A stretch of 64,000 bases of DNA from a virus. The notes below the pieces were generated by a model. It was not told where the DNA came from, searched no databases, and worked only from the letters and a program-made list of their open reading frames with translations. Location of the stretch: positions 1-64,000 of IMG/VR virus record IMGVR_UViG_3300031841_003422, one strand, 5' to 3'. Made by a program: the position numbers and the translations under genes. This document shows, piece by piece, positions 27,001-36,668 of the stretch; position 1 is the first letter of the stretch, and each line of letters begins with the position of its first letter.

Positions 27001-30000
27001 ACTCTCTCACTACAAACGTCTAAAACTAACGCTCAAGAAATAGCAAGGAATTTAGACATACTTAGAAAAACTACACAGAAAGCACCTATCATAATACCGG
27101 ATACACCAATTGATACAGGAGCAGGTCAAAATACTAGTGAATCTAGTCAAACACGAATTATTGGTACAGACGCTAGTGGTAATATTCAAAGAGAGAGAAG
27201 TTTCAATGACTTCCTAGAAGAAGTACGATTTGAATCAGATTTGAGAAAGAAAAGTGCAGATGAGCTTAAAAAAGCTAGTAAAAAATTAGAAGCTGACCAA
27301 GATGATTATATTCTTAATCTGGGTAAGTTATATGAAACTGATACAACAAGTGCTGTTGAAGCTGTACAAAAAGCTAGTGCTAAAATTGAAGCTACAGAAA
27401 GTCCTACTCCTAATATTCCAATAGCTAAAGTAAACACTGCTGATAAATCAGTCTTTGAGGGCGGAACTGCAAGGCCAGCGTTAGGTGGCGACATTTCCGA
27501 TTCTATTGATAAAAATGAGCAAAATTTACTTAGAGTAATATCTATAAAATTTAATGAAACTACGGGACAATTAGAAAAGTTTATCCAAGCAGTGGGTGAA
27601 CCTATAGAGGGTGAGCCTATTAAAGAACTTAGTGATGCTCAGAAAAAATTTCTACAAGAGCAAGAAAAAATTTATGACAAGGCTTTTCCTGATAGAAACG
27701 TTCCAGGTCTTGAGCTAGGAGAAGATATTGCTTTTCCAAATCTGTTTGACCAAACTGAAGAGGGATTTAAAAAGGGTTTAAAAGAATTTGAAGACAAACT
27801 TAAAAGTATAGCAGATGGAGCTTGGCTAACAGAAGTTGAAAAAGCATTAAGCCAAGCTCTACAAGATGCTATTAAAGCTGGTATTAGTGAAGAAGAATTT
27901 CAAGCAAAAATAAGTCCTGAGATTAAAAATGCAATTGAGGAAATAGATCAAAAGCGGGCGGATTTCACTGGGCTTAAAAAGTTTGCAAAAGGTGGCTTTG
28001 TAAAAGGTCCAAGCCATAGTCAAGGTGGAGTTCAAGCAGAACTTGAGGGTGGAGAGTTTGTTGTTCCTAAAAAAGATGTAGATCAAAAAACTGGATTACC
28101 TAAATTTGAAAATGGTGGTTCATTTGATGATCTACCAGAAGCTATAAAGGAGCAGGCTGCAATAGCAGCGGAGGCTGGAAAAGGTCGTGTGCCAAGTGCT
28201 GTTGGTTTAAAGTTTGGTAGAGGCAAGGGGAGTGCTGCAAACCAAAAGGCTGTCCTTACAGATAATATTATTGTAGATAATAAGCCAGAAGAAACTGGTG
28301 CTTTAATAGGTCCAAGCGAAAAAAACAATACTGGCCTTATAGCAGCAGAAGGAAATGTTATAGATAAAGGGCTTGATCTTATAAGAAAAATAAATGCAGA
28401 TATAGTTATTCCAGAGGGGATAAAAAAAGCAAATCTGTTAGCTAGAGGTGGTTACGGTGCTTTTGGTTTCAAGGAAACAGCGGTTGACGGAGAAGGCAAT
28501 TTAACATTTGGTGGAAAAAAAGAAAAAGGTAGGTCAAATGCTATTTTTGACCAAATGAAAGAGCAAATAAATACTTTTAGCTCTAATTTAGTAAATGGCA
28601 CTGTTCCATTATTAAATGATGTTTTGGGCTTAACGGATTTCTTTAAGCCTATCTCTGTTGATTCTGGTAATGTTTTAGATGAAAAGATTATTCAAGAAAC
28701 TTTTAATTCTCTTAAAGGTGCTGTTTCTGAGTCTTTAGCTTCTGTAATATCTGGCTCAGAACTACAGGGGGGTCAAGAATCTTTTGACTTAAAAGATTTA
28801 GATTCGGCACAGTCAGCTAGACTTTCTACATTTTTTGAGTCTCCCCCTGGTGCAGATGTAACACAATTAAAAAAGGCAGAGATAAAGGCTAATTTAGCTT
28901 TAGCTAGAGCAGCAGATGGAGGTCTTGTTTCCAAGGTTGTTAATGAAGCACTTAGTAATGATGAATTTATAAAAAGGTTTGAAATATTTTCAGCTAAACA
29001 AGTCCCAGAAGACTTATCTACAACCCCTTTTGAAATACAAGATGAAAAATCAAGAGGTGGTTTAACATTTAATGCTAACTCGCTTCTTACTCCGGGTGAG
29101 CTTGTATTTAATCCTAAATTAGCAGAAAAAATAGGATTACAGAATCTTAAAAGATTCAACCGTACTGGCGATAGTTCGCCTATTCGTAATCTGCTAGGTT
29201 CAGATATTTCTAAAATAGCAACAGTACCGGGCGAGGGCAATAAAGATACCTTTCCAGCTACTTTAGATAAAGGTTCTTTTGTTATCAAGAAAGCTTCTTC
29301 TGAAAAATCAGGTTTGCAAAATTTAAATACTGGTGGTCTTTTTGGTGTTCAATCATTTCAAAATGGCGGTCAATCTTCTGGTGGTGCTGGTTTTGATACA
29401 GCATTTTTTTCAGAGCTTGCTAAAAATGTAGGCAAGGCTACTGTTGCTTTTGGTTCTTTAAAATCTGTAGATTTTAGCAATATCGGTGAAGTTATATCAA
29501 TTGTTCCTATTCTGTCTGCGGGGCTTGAGGGGCTTTTTGATAGTTTTTCTGATGCTACTGATGCACTTCTTAGTGATGAAGAACAAAAGGTAGCAGAAAA
29601 AATTGAAGCAGTTGATGGAGAAATAGCATCTGTGGAGGGTGCTACAGAAGCTACTGAGGGTTTGGCAGAAGCCGCTAGTGAGGCATCAGAAGCCATTCAA
29701 GAACTTCCAGCAAAAATAGAAAAAGGTGTAAACGATGCTGTTGCTAAACTACAAAATCTGCAAGCTGGTGCTGATCCTTCATCTTTAGCTAATGAGAATA
29801 AGGCTGCTAAATCACGGGAAGAGAAAGTATCAAAAAGGGAATTTCAAGGAACAGCAGAAAAACCTGGCCAAGATGAAATAGACCGAAGGGCAAAAGTAAA
29901 AGATCAAAGAGCAGAAAGAAATGAAAAAAGAAAAAATCTTACTAGGCAAGAAAGAAGAGAATTAATTGCTAATGATCCTTCAAGAAGAATTAGAAAGCAG

Positions 30001-33000
30001 GATGCCGCAGACAGGGCTACTTTTGATAAAGATATTGCAGAAGCAGAAACAAGGGCTGCGTCTACAAGTCCAGCAGAGGCCCGAAAAGGAAAAAGAGACT
30101 TAGTACAATTAAAACAAAACAAGCAACAGTTTTTTAACTTATCAGATGAAGCACGCTTAGGTGAAAAGGGTTTCAATTTAAAAAAGGGAGATAAAAACTT
30201 AGGTAGAGTCAGGAGAAATAAAAAAGGATTATTAAGTTTTGATGACTTATTGCCTAAGCTTGGTGGTGGTGGCAAGGGTAAAGGCGGCTTAAAGGGAATA
30301 TTCTCTAAGTTGGCTGGAAAAATTACTAGTAGTGACAAATCAAAATCATTTGCTTCAGATATTGCTAGTAAAGGAGTTTCAAAAGTTAGAGATGCTGGTT
30401 TCCGTGGCATACCAGAAGATTTGTTTGGTGATGGTCTTCGTGATGGTATTAAAAAATTAGCTAAGAAAGACAACTTTAAAAAAATTAGCAAGGGCTTCTT
30501 TTCTGATTTAGTAGATCAATTTAAAGACCCTAAGAAGTTAAAAGGTGCTTTTAAAAAGGGTAAAAGCATACCTGGTATTATTGCTGCGGTATTAGCTGAC
30601 CCTATTATTAATACTATTGGAGATAAGGTAGGTCTTAAAGAAATTGGTGGTGCTAAAGGTTTTGAATCAGGAAGTACTGTCGCTGCTGGTGCTTTTGGTG
30701 CTGCTTCTGGTGCTGCTAAGGGGGCTGCTATTGGTGCGGGTATTGGTAGCCTTATTCCTATTCCTGTTGTTGGCACTGTTGTTGGTGCTATTGGAGGTGC
30801 TATTGTAGGAGGAATAGATGGATTATTTAGTGGTATCAAAGATCAAAAAATATTTAATGCTCTTAGTTCTTTAGATAAAGCTGCTAAAGCTGCTAGTGAG
30901 GCACTTGGAGACTTAGGGGATGTAGAAAAGCTTGATATAAATAAAGATCAAGAAAAGATTGGTGAGTTTCTTACTGCACAAGAAAAACTTACTAGTTCTG
31001 TTGTAACAACCTCTAAAAAATTAGATGAAATAGAAAATGGCGGTTTGAAAGCCGCAGAAGGAGGCGAGGGCGGTATTCCTGGTGCTTCTGTTATTGGCGG
31101 GGTTTTAGGCGGTCCTGTTGGAGCGTCAGTAGGTGCTGCGATAGACTTAGCTGAAAGTAAAACTATTTCCTCTGCTTTTGCTTCTTCGGAAGAAGCTTTA
31201 ACCGGCTGGAGTCAGTCTTTAAAAGAAAACTCAGGAAATAAGATAGCACAGTTTCTTCAACCTTTTGTTAGTGATTTGGGGGATACTTCTCTTAGTCTTA
31301 AAGAATTTACTTCCTCGATTGAAGATGCTATTACACAAAGCAGTTTATACCAAAATACAATAGGGGCATTAAACAGTATTACATCTACTGTTTCTGGTGC
31401 GTTTAACACAGTTGGAAGCGTTATTAATCAACAAGGAATTACTGGGGCAGCAAGCACCGCTATCGGCGGTGGTTTATCATTTGCTACTGCTGGTATTTCT
31501 GATGAAATTAAAGGTTTATTTACTGGTCAGTCAGGACAAGAAGTAGCAGATGATCGTATTGCTTCTGTTCAAGGAGCAGTATTTTTAGATCAACAAACAC
31601 AGGCTGTAGAAAGCTTTATAACATCAGTTAATTTATTAGACACTGAAAAATTAAAAGAGACAGGTGATGCCTTACAGCAATTAGGTGCAAAATCTCTTGA
31701 TTCTATTTTTGCACTTCGTTCTAGTGCCGAAGCACTTGCAGAATTAGATTTGTCAGACATTGAGGACTTCAATGATCTAGAAAATAGCTTTAAAGGTCTT
31801 GACAAAAATTCTGAACAAACTGCTAGAATATTTAAAAATATTGCTACAAATGCAGCACAGCTTGAGGCTGCTGATTTGGAGAAAGCACTTTCTGGAATAG
31901 CTGGAGAAGACGCAGATTTTAAAGAAGCACTAAAACCGTTTCAGCAAGCGAATAGTGAGTTTTTATCTACACTTCAAGAAGGTGGAGATATACGAAAAGC
32001 AAGCAAAGCTAGAGCAGACAATCTATTGGCTACGTTAGGAGCTAAAATAGGAACAAAGGGTGGTGTACGAGATATAGTAAAAGGCGTTCAAATTACAGAA
32101 AGGGATGAACGGGGAAGGGCAATAAAAGACGAAGAAGGTAATGTAGTAACAAAGGCAGCAGACGCTTCTAATCTTGATGATGTTTTTGCTGCTATAGAGC
32201 AAATATTAGCTGCTGGAGATAAAGCCGATCCTGAAAAATTAGCTGCTGTTACTGCTGCTTTAGGAGGAAATGCTTCCGAGGCAGGAAATGTTTTACAAGC
32301 ATTAAAAGCAAATACAGGAGCACAACAAGATCAGACATTTGCTCAAGTAAAAGCAACACTTGCAGAAAAACAAAGAGACGAACAAATAAGGTCAAGTTTA
32401 AGGGCTTTTGATGCTTTTGGTACTGCTATTGATAAATTAAACAAAGGTGTCTCTAGTATAGCAGATAAGTTTACTACTGTTGCAGATAATATTAATTCAG
32501 AAGTAGAAAAAATACTTTCTGGTGATACATCTATTACTGCTGGTGCTAAATTTAATCCTTTTGAAAATATAGATGCTGCTTCTACGGCAGAAATTAAACA
32601 GGGTGTGGCAAACATTTCCGGTACTATTGGACCAGGTGGAGAAAAGGCTGTTGCAGGAGTAGCCACTGTATTAGATTTTGGTAAAAATCTAGAAGGAAGT
32701 TTTAAGAAATTAATTAATAATGTTGAACAAGATTTAAGTACAAACAAAGTTAGTTCTGGTGATATTAGTGCTTCTGGAATTAGAGAAAGGTTTGAAAAAG
32801 AAAACGCACCAGCTTTAGATGCATTGCCAGATGAAGTAAGGGAAAAGTTTTTATCAGGTTTAGAAGCATCTGTTGGTGCATCAAGACAAGATGGAGGAAC
32901 GATTGGTATAAAAGAACTTAAAGAAAGTTTAGTTGCTGGTGAGTTAACTGCTGGTATAGATCAATTTACAGATCAAACCGCTGCTGCATTAGCGGAGGTT

Positions 33001-34953
33001 ACTAATAGTTTAAATGTTCTTAATGCTGCTGTTATTAATGCTGCTAATGTTCAAAGTGAAATAGCACAGATTGAAACGCAAAAAAGACTAACCATTATAG
33101 GTCAAAGAGAAGCTTTTGAAGATAGATTTAATAAGTTCTTAAATCAAAGTGTTAATGTTAGAGAACAAGCAGAAGAAAGACTGAGAAGTAAGCTTGAAGC
33201 TACTGTAAATGCTGGTGGTGCTGGAGCTAGAGGTGCTGCTGCCGCAGGCGTTGGTGAAACTGATGTTTTAAGTACTGCTTCTTTATCTGATAGAAGAGAG
33301 CGTTTACAAGCCGAAAGAGAAAGTTTAAAAAGGCAATTAGGAGAAGCATCTGGTCAAGAAGGTCTAGCTGGTGGAGCACTTCAAGAACAAGATACAGACC
33401 AATTAATCAAGGCTCTTGCTGATAATCAACAAGCACTTCAAGGAACAAATGATGCTTTACAACAGCTTGGAGATGATGTTACCCAACTTGCTGCTATAGA
33501 AAGCGAGCTTGCTAAATTACAAGAGTCTCAGCTTACCGGACAACAAAAGGCTGCTAATTTGGCTAGAAAGCTTGGTGATGCAAAAACACCACAAGAAAGA
33601 CAAAAGATAATAGAAGAAGCCAATAAGCCTATTGCTGCTTTGGGCAAGGCTAAGAGGTTAGCCGCTGGAGAAGATGTTGGTGACTTTAGTTTTGATGAGT
33701 TAGCAGATTTATTAAGCTTAGATGATTTTACTAGACAACAATTTGGTGTAAGCGATGAAGATTTCGCAAACTTAAAGCAAGTTGCAAGTACGGCTGTAGG
33801 AGAAGGTATAAAGAACGTTGAGGGTGGAGAAGTACTTGGTGACGCAATCGTAAGATCACAAGATGTTGATGCTGAAAAACAACAGCTATTAGATGATGCT
33901 GCCGCTATACAAAAAGAAAAAGAAGCTGCTGTAACATCGCAAGCCAATGATAAGATAGACGCATTAAACAAACAGTTTGTACTTTTAACAAATCAAGTTA
34001 CTACTGCTAAAAACTCTTTAGCTGAACTTACAAAAACAGTTATTGGTTTTAGAGGGGGTGATTCGAGCATAGGTCCAGAAGAAGCTGCTGCTGTAACAGC
34101 CGCTAATACTGGTCAAGTTCCTTCTGATAATCCGCTTGTAAGTCTTGCAGATAGTGGTGCTTTTTCAAACTTGTCTAATGTAACTCCAGAGCAACTTGGT
34201 TTATCTGATTTAGATCAAGCTGAAAATGCAGAAAGGGCAGCATCACTTAGACAATCTCTAGGCGGGGGTGGTCCTTCAACCTCTACTAATGCGTTCGCTT
34301 CCATCGCTGGACAGTTTGATCCAGACGTAGTTTCTGCTGCTAATGCAGCATTTAATGACGGTGCTGATCCAGCGGACATTGCAAGAAGTAACGCTATAGC
34401 TTCATCACTTAGGGATGGTGGTTCAAATGGAATCGCTGCTCCTAATACTCTTTCTGATATTAATGCTCTTAAACCAGATGTTAATAAAATAGCCCAGCAA
34501 AATGCTGTTAATAAGATTTTTGAAGAACAACCAACTCAACAACAATTTTTGAAACAAACTCAAGCAGAAAGAGTAGATAGAGCTAGAGATAAAAATCCAC
34601 TTAGAAACAGGAGGGATTCAAGGCTAGGAAAAGAAATACCTAAAGCATTAGATCAGGGGGGATCAGTCCTTAATGATTCAGCAGAAAAATTATTACAAGC
34701 CAGCCAAGCACTTTCTGGAGAAAACCAGTTTGCAGATAAGGTTTCTCAGGCAGCAGAAAAACTTGCTAATCTTCCAGAGTTAAAGGTTGATTTAAATGCA
34801 CAAGTTGGAACAGTTGATGTAGTACTAAATGGTGGTGCTTTGATGACTTCGTTTGGTGAAAAGGTAAAGAATGATGTTTTAGCTGCCGTTGCAGAACAAT
34901 TAAAGGGTATGCAAACCCCAGATGGTTCTCTTAGTGATCCAAGATTGTCTTAA
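24058..34953 (+). CDS. Tail tape measure protein, 3631 residues
   Basis: The largest gene of the window. Residues 140-500 have the TP901-type core: FERQIVRLQQVTGSSKAQVQ, TLGISQIELAQTAVTLAQTG, and RRAGGVFAQASQDI, with TETADTIATGLRTIFSRLQ-like text. A Gly/Ser linker follows near residue 530. GGFVKGPSHSQGGVQAELEG (about 1310-1330) is the GG-GPSH-GGV motif common in tape measures. Residues 2201-2262 are a Gly-zipper-rich hydrophobic stretch (AIGAGIGSLIPIPVVGTVVG) that may insert into the host membrane during DNA entry. The rest is coiled coil rich in Gln, Ala, Lys and Glu. At about 0.15 nm per residue it predicts a tail near half a micrometre. No lysozyme-like domain is recognised. Confidence 0.9.
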   Translation: MAFDINAQIILSGPKGLTKVRNKIKKDLSSVSVPVKLDFDKGGGKALRDINSQINTLNKSFSQFNSNAQKVSKSIKQAGDNSRRSISNVNSLANTTANLSKNLSKASKDAKKAATEIEAFGKDAALAIRRFSAFTLATGAVFGFVRAVQDGISKGIEFERQIVRLQQVTGSSKAQVQSLDRAIGNLASTLGISQIELAQTAVTLAQTGQSIREVEQSLRAISKASLAPTFGDIKSTTEGVIAALRQFNISASKTEEVLGSLNNVAKRFAVESEDLVSVIRRAGGVFAQASQDIQQGPQQSLNELLAIFTSVRSTTRETADTIATGLRTIFSRLQRKSTIEFLKSFDIQLLDSKDNFIGFFNSFREISTKLEGLGTIELAQVVEELGGIRQIGKILPAIKNFGSVTENAFKVAQQGAKQGLSKDVARATDTLSVKISALSENFSTLIKNITQSKTFQTFAKTAVSVANGFIKTVDALRPLLPLLATLGGIKLIDLGGEFFKGFKDGITKTKDIIDKTEEALDSINKKGGGDSSSGGGGGGGGKGPIGPDSKLLDSLKGNTTALTSNTQALIRNSNLLDKLTRLGIGSNVAKVSDEKSKKKTADQAIAAIPTDPAEALLQNVAETQAATTKKTKEEFQQIASNAEKKKFIRERAGSKESAVQIPVDAKALAAETTKALKEANRTQALTTSNRNKAKFSGVGASRVGGEAEVNAITTQISNIKASNEKLTEALVELQVEFSNEKGELTAKAGTVDQKGSAARKIEKLTDRIARNQDKIANLETKRDNVAPLDIAAIIAETKSAISEKEKSEAKAKEDFETFFAKAGKTAKEKAAQEQATKSLRDKGFVGIPNAVEGNRKVTGDIIKAVEDANIVVDVDLTTGKKLPPQEPVEPIVVTAGSDIDDKRRLKNTSTPVGNLNFGFQNRKVEEVKQKRLTTEESSTSRGVKTRKRNEEEREKLEKQTISTQKEISNSYSQQQAINESITLSLQTSKTNAQEIARNLDILRKTTQKAPIIIPDTPIDTGAGQNTSESSQTRIIGTDASGNIQRERSFNDFLEEVRFESDLRKKSADELKKASKKLEADQDDYILNLGKLYETDTTSAVEAVQKASAKIEATESPTPNIPIAKVNTADKSVFEGGTARPALGGDISDSIDKNEQNLLRVISIKFNETTGQLEKFIQAVGEPIEGEPIKELSDAQKKFLQEQEKIYDKAFPDRNVPGLELGEDIAFPNLFDQTEEGFKKGLKEFEDKLKSIADGAWLTEVEKALSQALQDAIKAGISEEEFQAKISPEIKNAIEEIDQKRADFTGLKKFAKGGFVKGPSHSQGGVQAELEGGEFVVPKKDVDQKTGLPKFENGGSFDDLPEAIKEQAAIAAEAGKGRVPSAVGLKFGRGKGSAANQKAVLTDNIIVDNKPEETGALIGPSEKNNTGLIAAEGNVIDKGLDLIRKINADIVIPEGIKKANLLARGGYGAFGFKETAVDGEGNLTFGGKKEKGRSNAIFDQMKEQINTFSSNLVNGTVPLLNDVLGLTDFFKPISVDSGNVLDEKIIQETFNSLKGAVSESLASVISGSELQGGQESFDLKDLDSAQSARLSTFFESPPGADVTQLKKAEIKANLALARAADGGLVSKVVNEALSNDEFIKRFEIFSAKQVPEDLSTTPFEIQDEKSRGGLTFNANSLLTPGELVFNPKLAEKIGLQNLKRFNRTGDSSPIRNLLGSDISKIATVPGEGNKDTFPATLDKGSFVIKKASSEKSGLQNLNTGGLFGVQSFQNGGQSSGGAGFDTAFFSELAKNVGKATVAFGSLKSVDFSNIGEVISIVPILSAGLEGLFDSFSDATDALLSDEEQKVAEKIEAVDGEIASVEGATEATEGLAEAASEASEAIQELPAKIEKGVNDAVAKLQNLQAGADPSSLANENKAAKSREEKVSKREFQGTAEKPGQDEIDRRAKVKDQRAERNEKRKNLTRQERRELIANDPSRRIRKQDAADRATFDKDIAEAETRAASTSPAEARKGKRDLVQLKQNKQQFFNLSDEARLGEKGFNLKKGDKNLGRVRRNKKGLLSFDDLLPKLGGGGKGKGGLKGIFSKLAGKITSSDKSKSFASDIASKGVSKVRDAGFRGIPEDLFGDGLRDGIKKLAKKDNFKKISKGFFSDLVDQFKDPKKLKGAFKKGKSIPGIIAAVLADPIINTIGDKVGLKEIGGAKGFESGSTVAAGAFGAASGAAKGAAIGAGIGSLIPIPVVGTVVGAIGGAIVGGIDGLFSGIKDQKIFNALSSLDKAAKAASEALGDLGDVEKLDINKDQEKIGEFLTAQEKLTSSVVTTSKKLDEIENGGLKAAEGGEGGIPGASVIGGVLGGPVGASVGAAIDLAESKTISSAFASSEEALTGWSQSLKENSGNKIAQFLQPFVSDLGDTSLSLKEFTSSIEDAITQSSLYQNTIGALNSITSTVSGAFNTVGSVINQQGITGAASTAIGGGLSFATAGISDEIKGLFTGQSGQEVADDRIASVQGAVFLDQQTQAVESFITSVNLLDTEKLKETGDALQQLGAKSLDSIFALRSSAEALAELDLSDIEDFNDLENSFKGLDKNSEQTARIFKNIATNAAQLEAADLEKALSGIAGEDADFKEALKPFQQANSEFLSTLQEGGDIRKASKARADNLLATLGAKIGTKGGVRDIVKGVQITERDERGRAIKDEEGNVVTKAADASNLDDVFAAIEQILAAGDKADPEKLAAVTAALGGNASEAGNVLQALKANTGAQQDQTFAQVKATLAEKQRDEQIRSSLRAFDAFGTAIDKLNKGVSSIADKFTTVADNINSEVEKILSGDTSITAGAKFNPFENIDAASTAEIKQGVANISGTIGPGGEKAVAGVATVLDFGKNLEGSFKKLINNVEQDLSTNKVSSGDISASGIRERFEKENAPALDALPDEVREKFLSGLEASVGASRQDGGTIGIKELKESLVAGELTAGIDQFTDQTAAALAEVTNSLNVLNAAVINAANVQSEIAQIETQKRLTIIGQREAFEDRFNKFLNQSVNVREQAEERLRSKLEATVNAGGAGARGAAAAGVGETDVLSTASLSDRRERLQAERESLKRQLGEASGQEGLAGGALQEQDTDQLIKALADNQQALQGTNDALQQLGDDVTQLAAIESELAKLQESQLTGQQKAANLARKLGDAKTPQERQKIIEEANKPIAALGKAKRLAAGEDVGDFSFDELADLLSLDDFTRQQFGVSDEDFANLKQVASTAVGEGIKNVEGGEVLGDAIVRSQDVDAEKQQLLDDAAAIQKEKEAAVTSQANDKIDALNKQFVLLTNQVTTAKNSLAELTKTVIGFRGGDSSIGPEEAAAVTAANTGQVPSDNPLVSLADSGAFSNLSNVTPEQLGLSDLDQAENAERAASLRQSLGGGGPSTSTNAFASIAGQFDPDVVSAANAAFNDGADPADIARSNAIASSLRDGGSNGIAAPNTLSDINALKPDVNKIAQQNAVNKIFEEQPTQQQFLKQTQAERVDRARDKNPLRNRRDSRLGKEIPKALDQGGSVLNDSAEKLLQASQALSGENQFADKVSQAAEKLANLPELKVDLNAQVGTVDVVLNGGALMTSFGEKVKNDVLAAVAEQLKGMQTPDGSLSDPRLS

Positions 34954-34970
34954 AGTATGAGGAATAAAAA

Positions 34971-36644
34971 ATGTCACATGGTTCAGTAGAATTTAAATAT
35001 GGAAATTATGAGTTTAGACCTGCTCCAATTTTTAATATATCAACAGATGCTTATAAAACATTAGAAGGTTCTGGTTGGGGTGCAAACCATAGGATTGTAT
35101 TAGATGGCGATCTTATATTAACTGGTAATGAAATTCAGCTTGGTGTTACTGGTCTTTTTAAAGAAATAGATAATTTAAGAAGTGCTGTTTCCCAAGATGG
35201 ATATTTATTAGTAGCCACATGCAATGATGGAAGTGGTACTAATCCAATAATTAGTGGTCGCCCAATTGTAAATTCTTTTTCTATAGAAAGCACCCCAGAC
35301 AACTATACTAGATCAGCAAAATATACTGTAGAGTTTGGTATGCCTACCTTGATGCAAGGTACGGGCCAAGACACTATAAATCCAAGTGGTTTTGATGGTG
35401 GTGATCCACACCCAAGAGTTCCAATTCATCCTCCTTTTATTGAATCTTTTTCTGAAAATTGGCAATCAGATTTCAAAGAAAAAAGAATTGGTGCTTCATT
35501 TAGTGGTGATTATAGAACAAGTACTGGTACTGGAATCTATACAGAAGGTTTTTTATGGGATGGTATTTTCACCCATACTATAGATGTTAAAGGAAGAACC
35601 ACATATACAGGAACTAGTAGTCCTACATCATTAGAATCTAAACCGGGTTGGCAATCAGCTTATGATTATGCAACTGGTTATTTAAATGATAAATATGGTG
35701 TTTCATCAGATGCTTCTATCACAACGGTTTCTGCCAGTGGTCTCATAGGTCTTCCTATAACTAATGCGGGACAGTCTTTAATAATATATGATCGTTTTAG
35801 AAATGCATCTATTAATAGAACTGATAACTCTGTTTCTGTAACTGAGACTTTTAGTTTACAGCCTGAAGGGGGGAGTTCTGATAATCTAGGCGGTGCTTTT
35901 GAAACTTTTGATATTAGTCTTTCAACAGAGGGTGGTATTACATCGGCAACAGTGCAAGGTCAGATTCAGGGCTATAGCCTTATTGATTATAAAGCAGGAA
36001 CTAATTACAATGGAGATTCTGTTACTGAAAATCAATTAAGAGAAGAAGAACAGGCTATTGAAAATGCTAGAGAATATTTTTCAAATTTAAAAACTAAAAA
36101 GGTTTTCTTTAAAAGGGCAGCAACCGCTACCTTTAATAGTGAATTCTTTTTACAGGGTGAGTGTCCGAGAGCTATTATATTAGCCAATAGGCCAAAAAGT
36201 ATTACTGTTGGTGAGAACCCATTGCAGGGAACAATTAGTTACAGTATTAGTTATGATGATAGTCTACAGGGATGTATAACGGGTGGCTGTATATTATCTC
36301 AAAACATTACTGTTGACGACCAACTTGAATCAGATGTTTTTGCAACACAAACTATTTTGGGGAGAGCACAAGGACCACTTTTTCAAGATATAGGCACTAC
36401 TACAGCAAGAGTAAAAACTATAAGTGTAGAAATAGTTACTGTTCCTCCTACATCCTGTGCTAGTATTGAAGAAATAAATAAGACTAATCCTAGCGGTCAA
36501 GTAAATAATTTTATAGATTTAATTCACAGTAGTTTGTCAGGGAGCTATTCTCAAGTTTTTACGTCTTCTAATAGTCAAAGTTGGAATTTTACTCAAGGTA
36601 GATATACAAAAAACATTGCTTTTACTTATAATAATTGTAGTTAG
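34971..36644 (+). CDS. Distal-tail or baseplate-like protein
   Basis: A 557-residue beta-rich protein just after the tape measure, the place of the distal tail protein that links tube and tip. Landmarks are the N-terminal KYGNYEFRPAPIFNISTDAY, WGANHRIVLDGDLILTG, and IESTPDNYTRSAKYTVEFG. The C-terminal half has Cys pairs (GECPRA, GCITGGCIL) and a strand-rich end SWNFTQGRYTKNIAFTYNN. It is larger than simple Dit proteins, so it may carry a carbohydrate-binding or arm domain. The function is inferred from order and from the beta composition. The next gene begins the hub/fibre. Confidence 0.5.
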   Translation: MSHGSVEFKYGNYEFRPAPIFNISTDAYKTLEGSGWGANHRIVLDGDLILTGNEIQLGVTGLFKEIDNLRSAVSQDGYLLVATCNDGSGTNPIISGRPIVNSFSIESTPDNYTRSAKYTVEFGMPTLMQGTGQDTINPSGFDGGDPHPRVPIHPPFIESFSENWQSDFKEKRIGASFSGDYRTSTGTGIYTEGFLWDGIFTHTIDVKGRTTYTGTSSPTSLESKPGWQSAYDYATGYLNDKYGVSSDASITTVSASGLIGLPITNAGQSLIIYDRFRNASINRTDNSVSVTETFSLQPEGGSSDNLGGAFETFDISLSTEGGITSATVQGQIQGYSLIDYKAGTNYNGDSVTENQLREEEQAIENAREYFSNLKTKKVFFKRAATATFNSEFFLQGECPRAIILANRPKSITVGENPLQGTISYSISYDDSLQGCITGGCILSQNITVDDQLESDVFATQTILGRAQGPLFQDIGTTTARVKTISVEIVTVPPTSCASIEEINKTNPSGQVNNFIDLIHSSLSGSYSQVFTSSNSQSWNFTQGRYTKNIAFTYNNCS

Positions 36645-36668
36645 CACACAAGGAAAAAAAGGAATAAA

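Noticed and set aside
25422-34000. Many reverse-strand open frames inside the tape measure
   Set aside because: They are shadows: the forward frame is one uninterrupted, compositionally typical tape measure. The reverse frames are rich in Ser/Pro/Leu as expected from the reverse complement of Gly/Ala/Glu/Lys codons.
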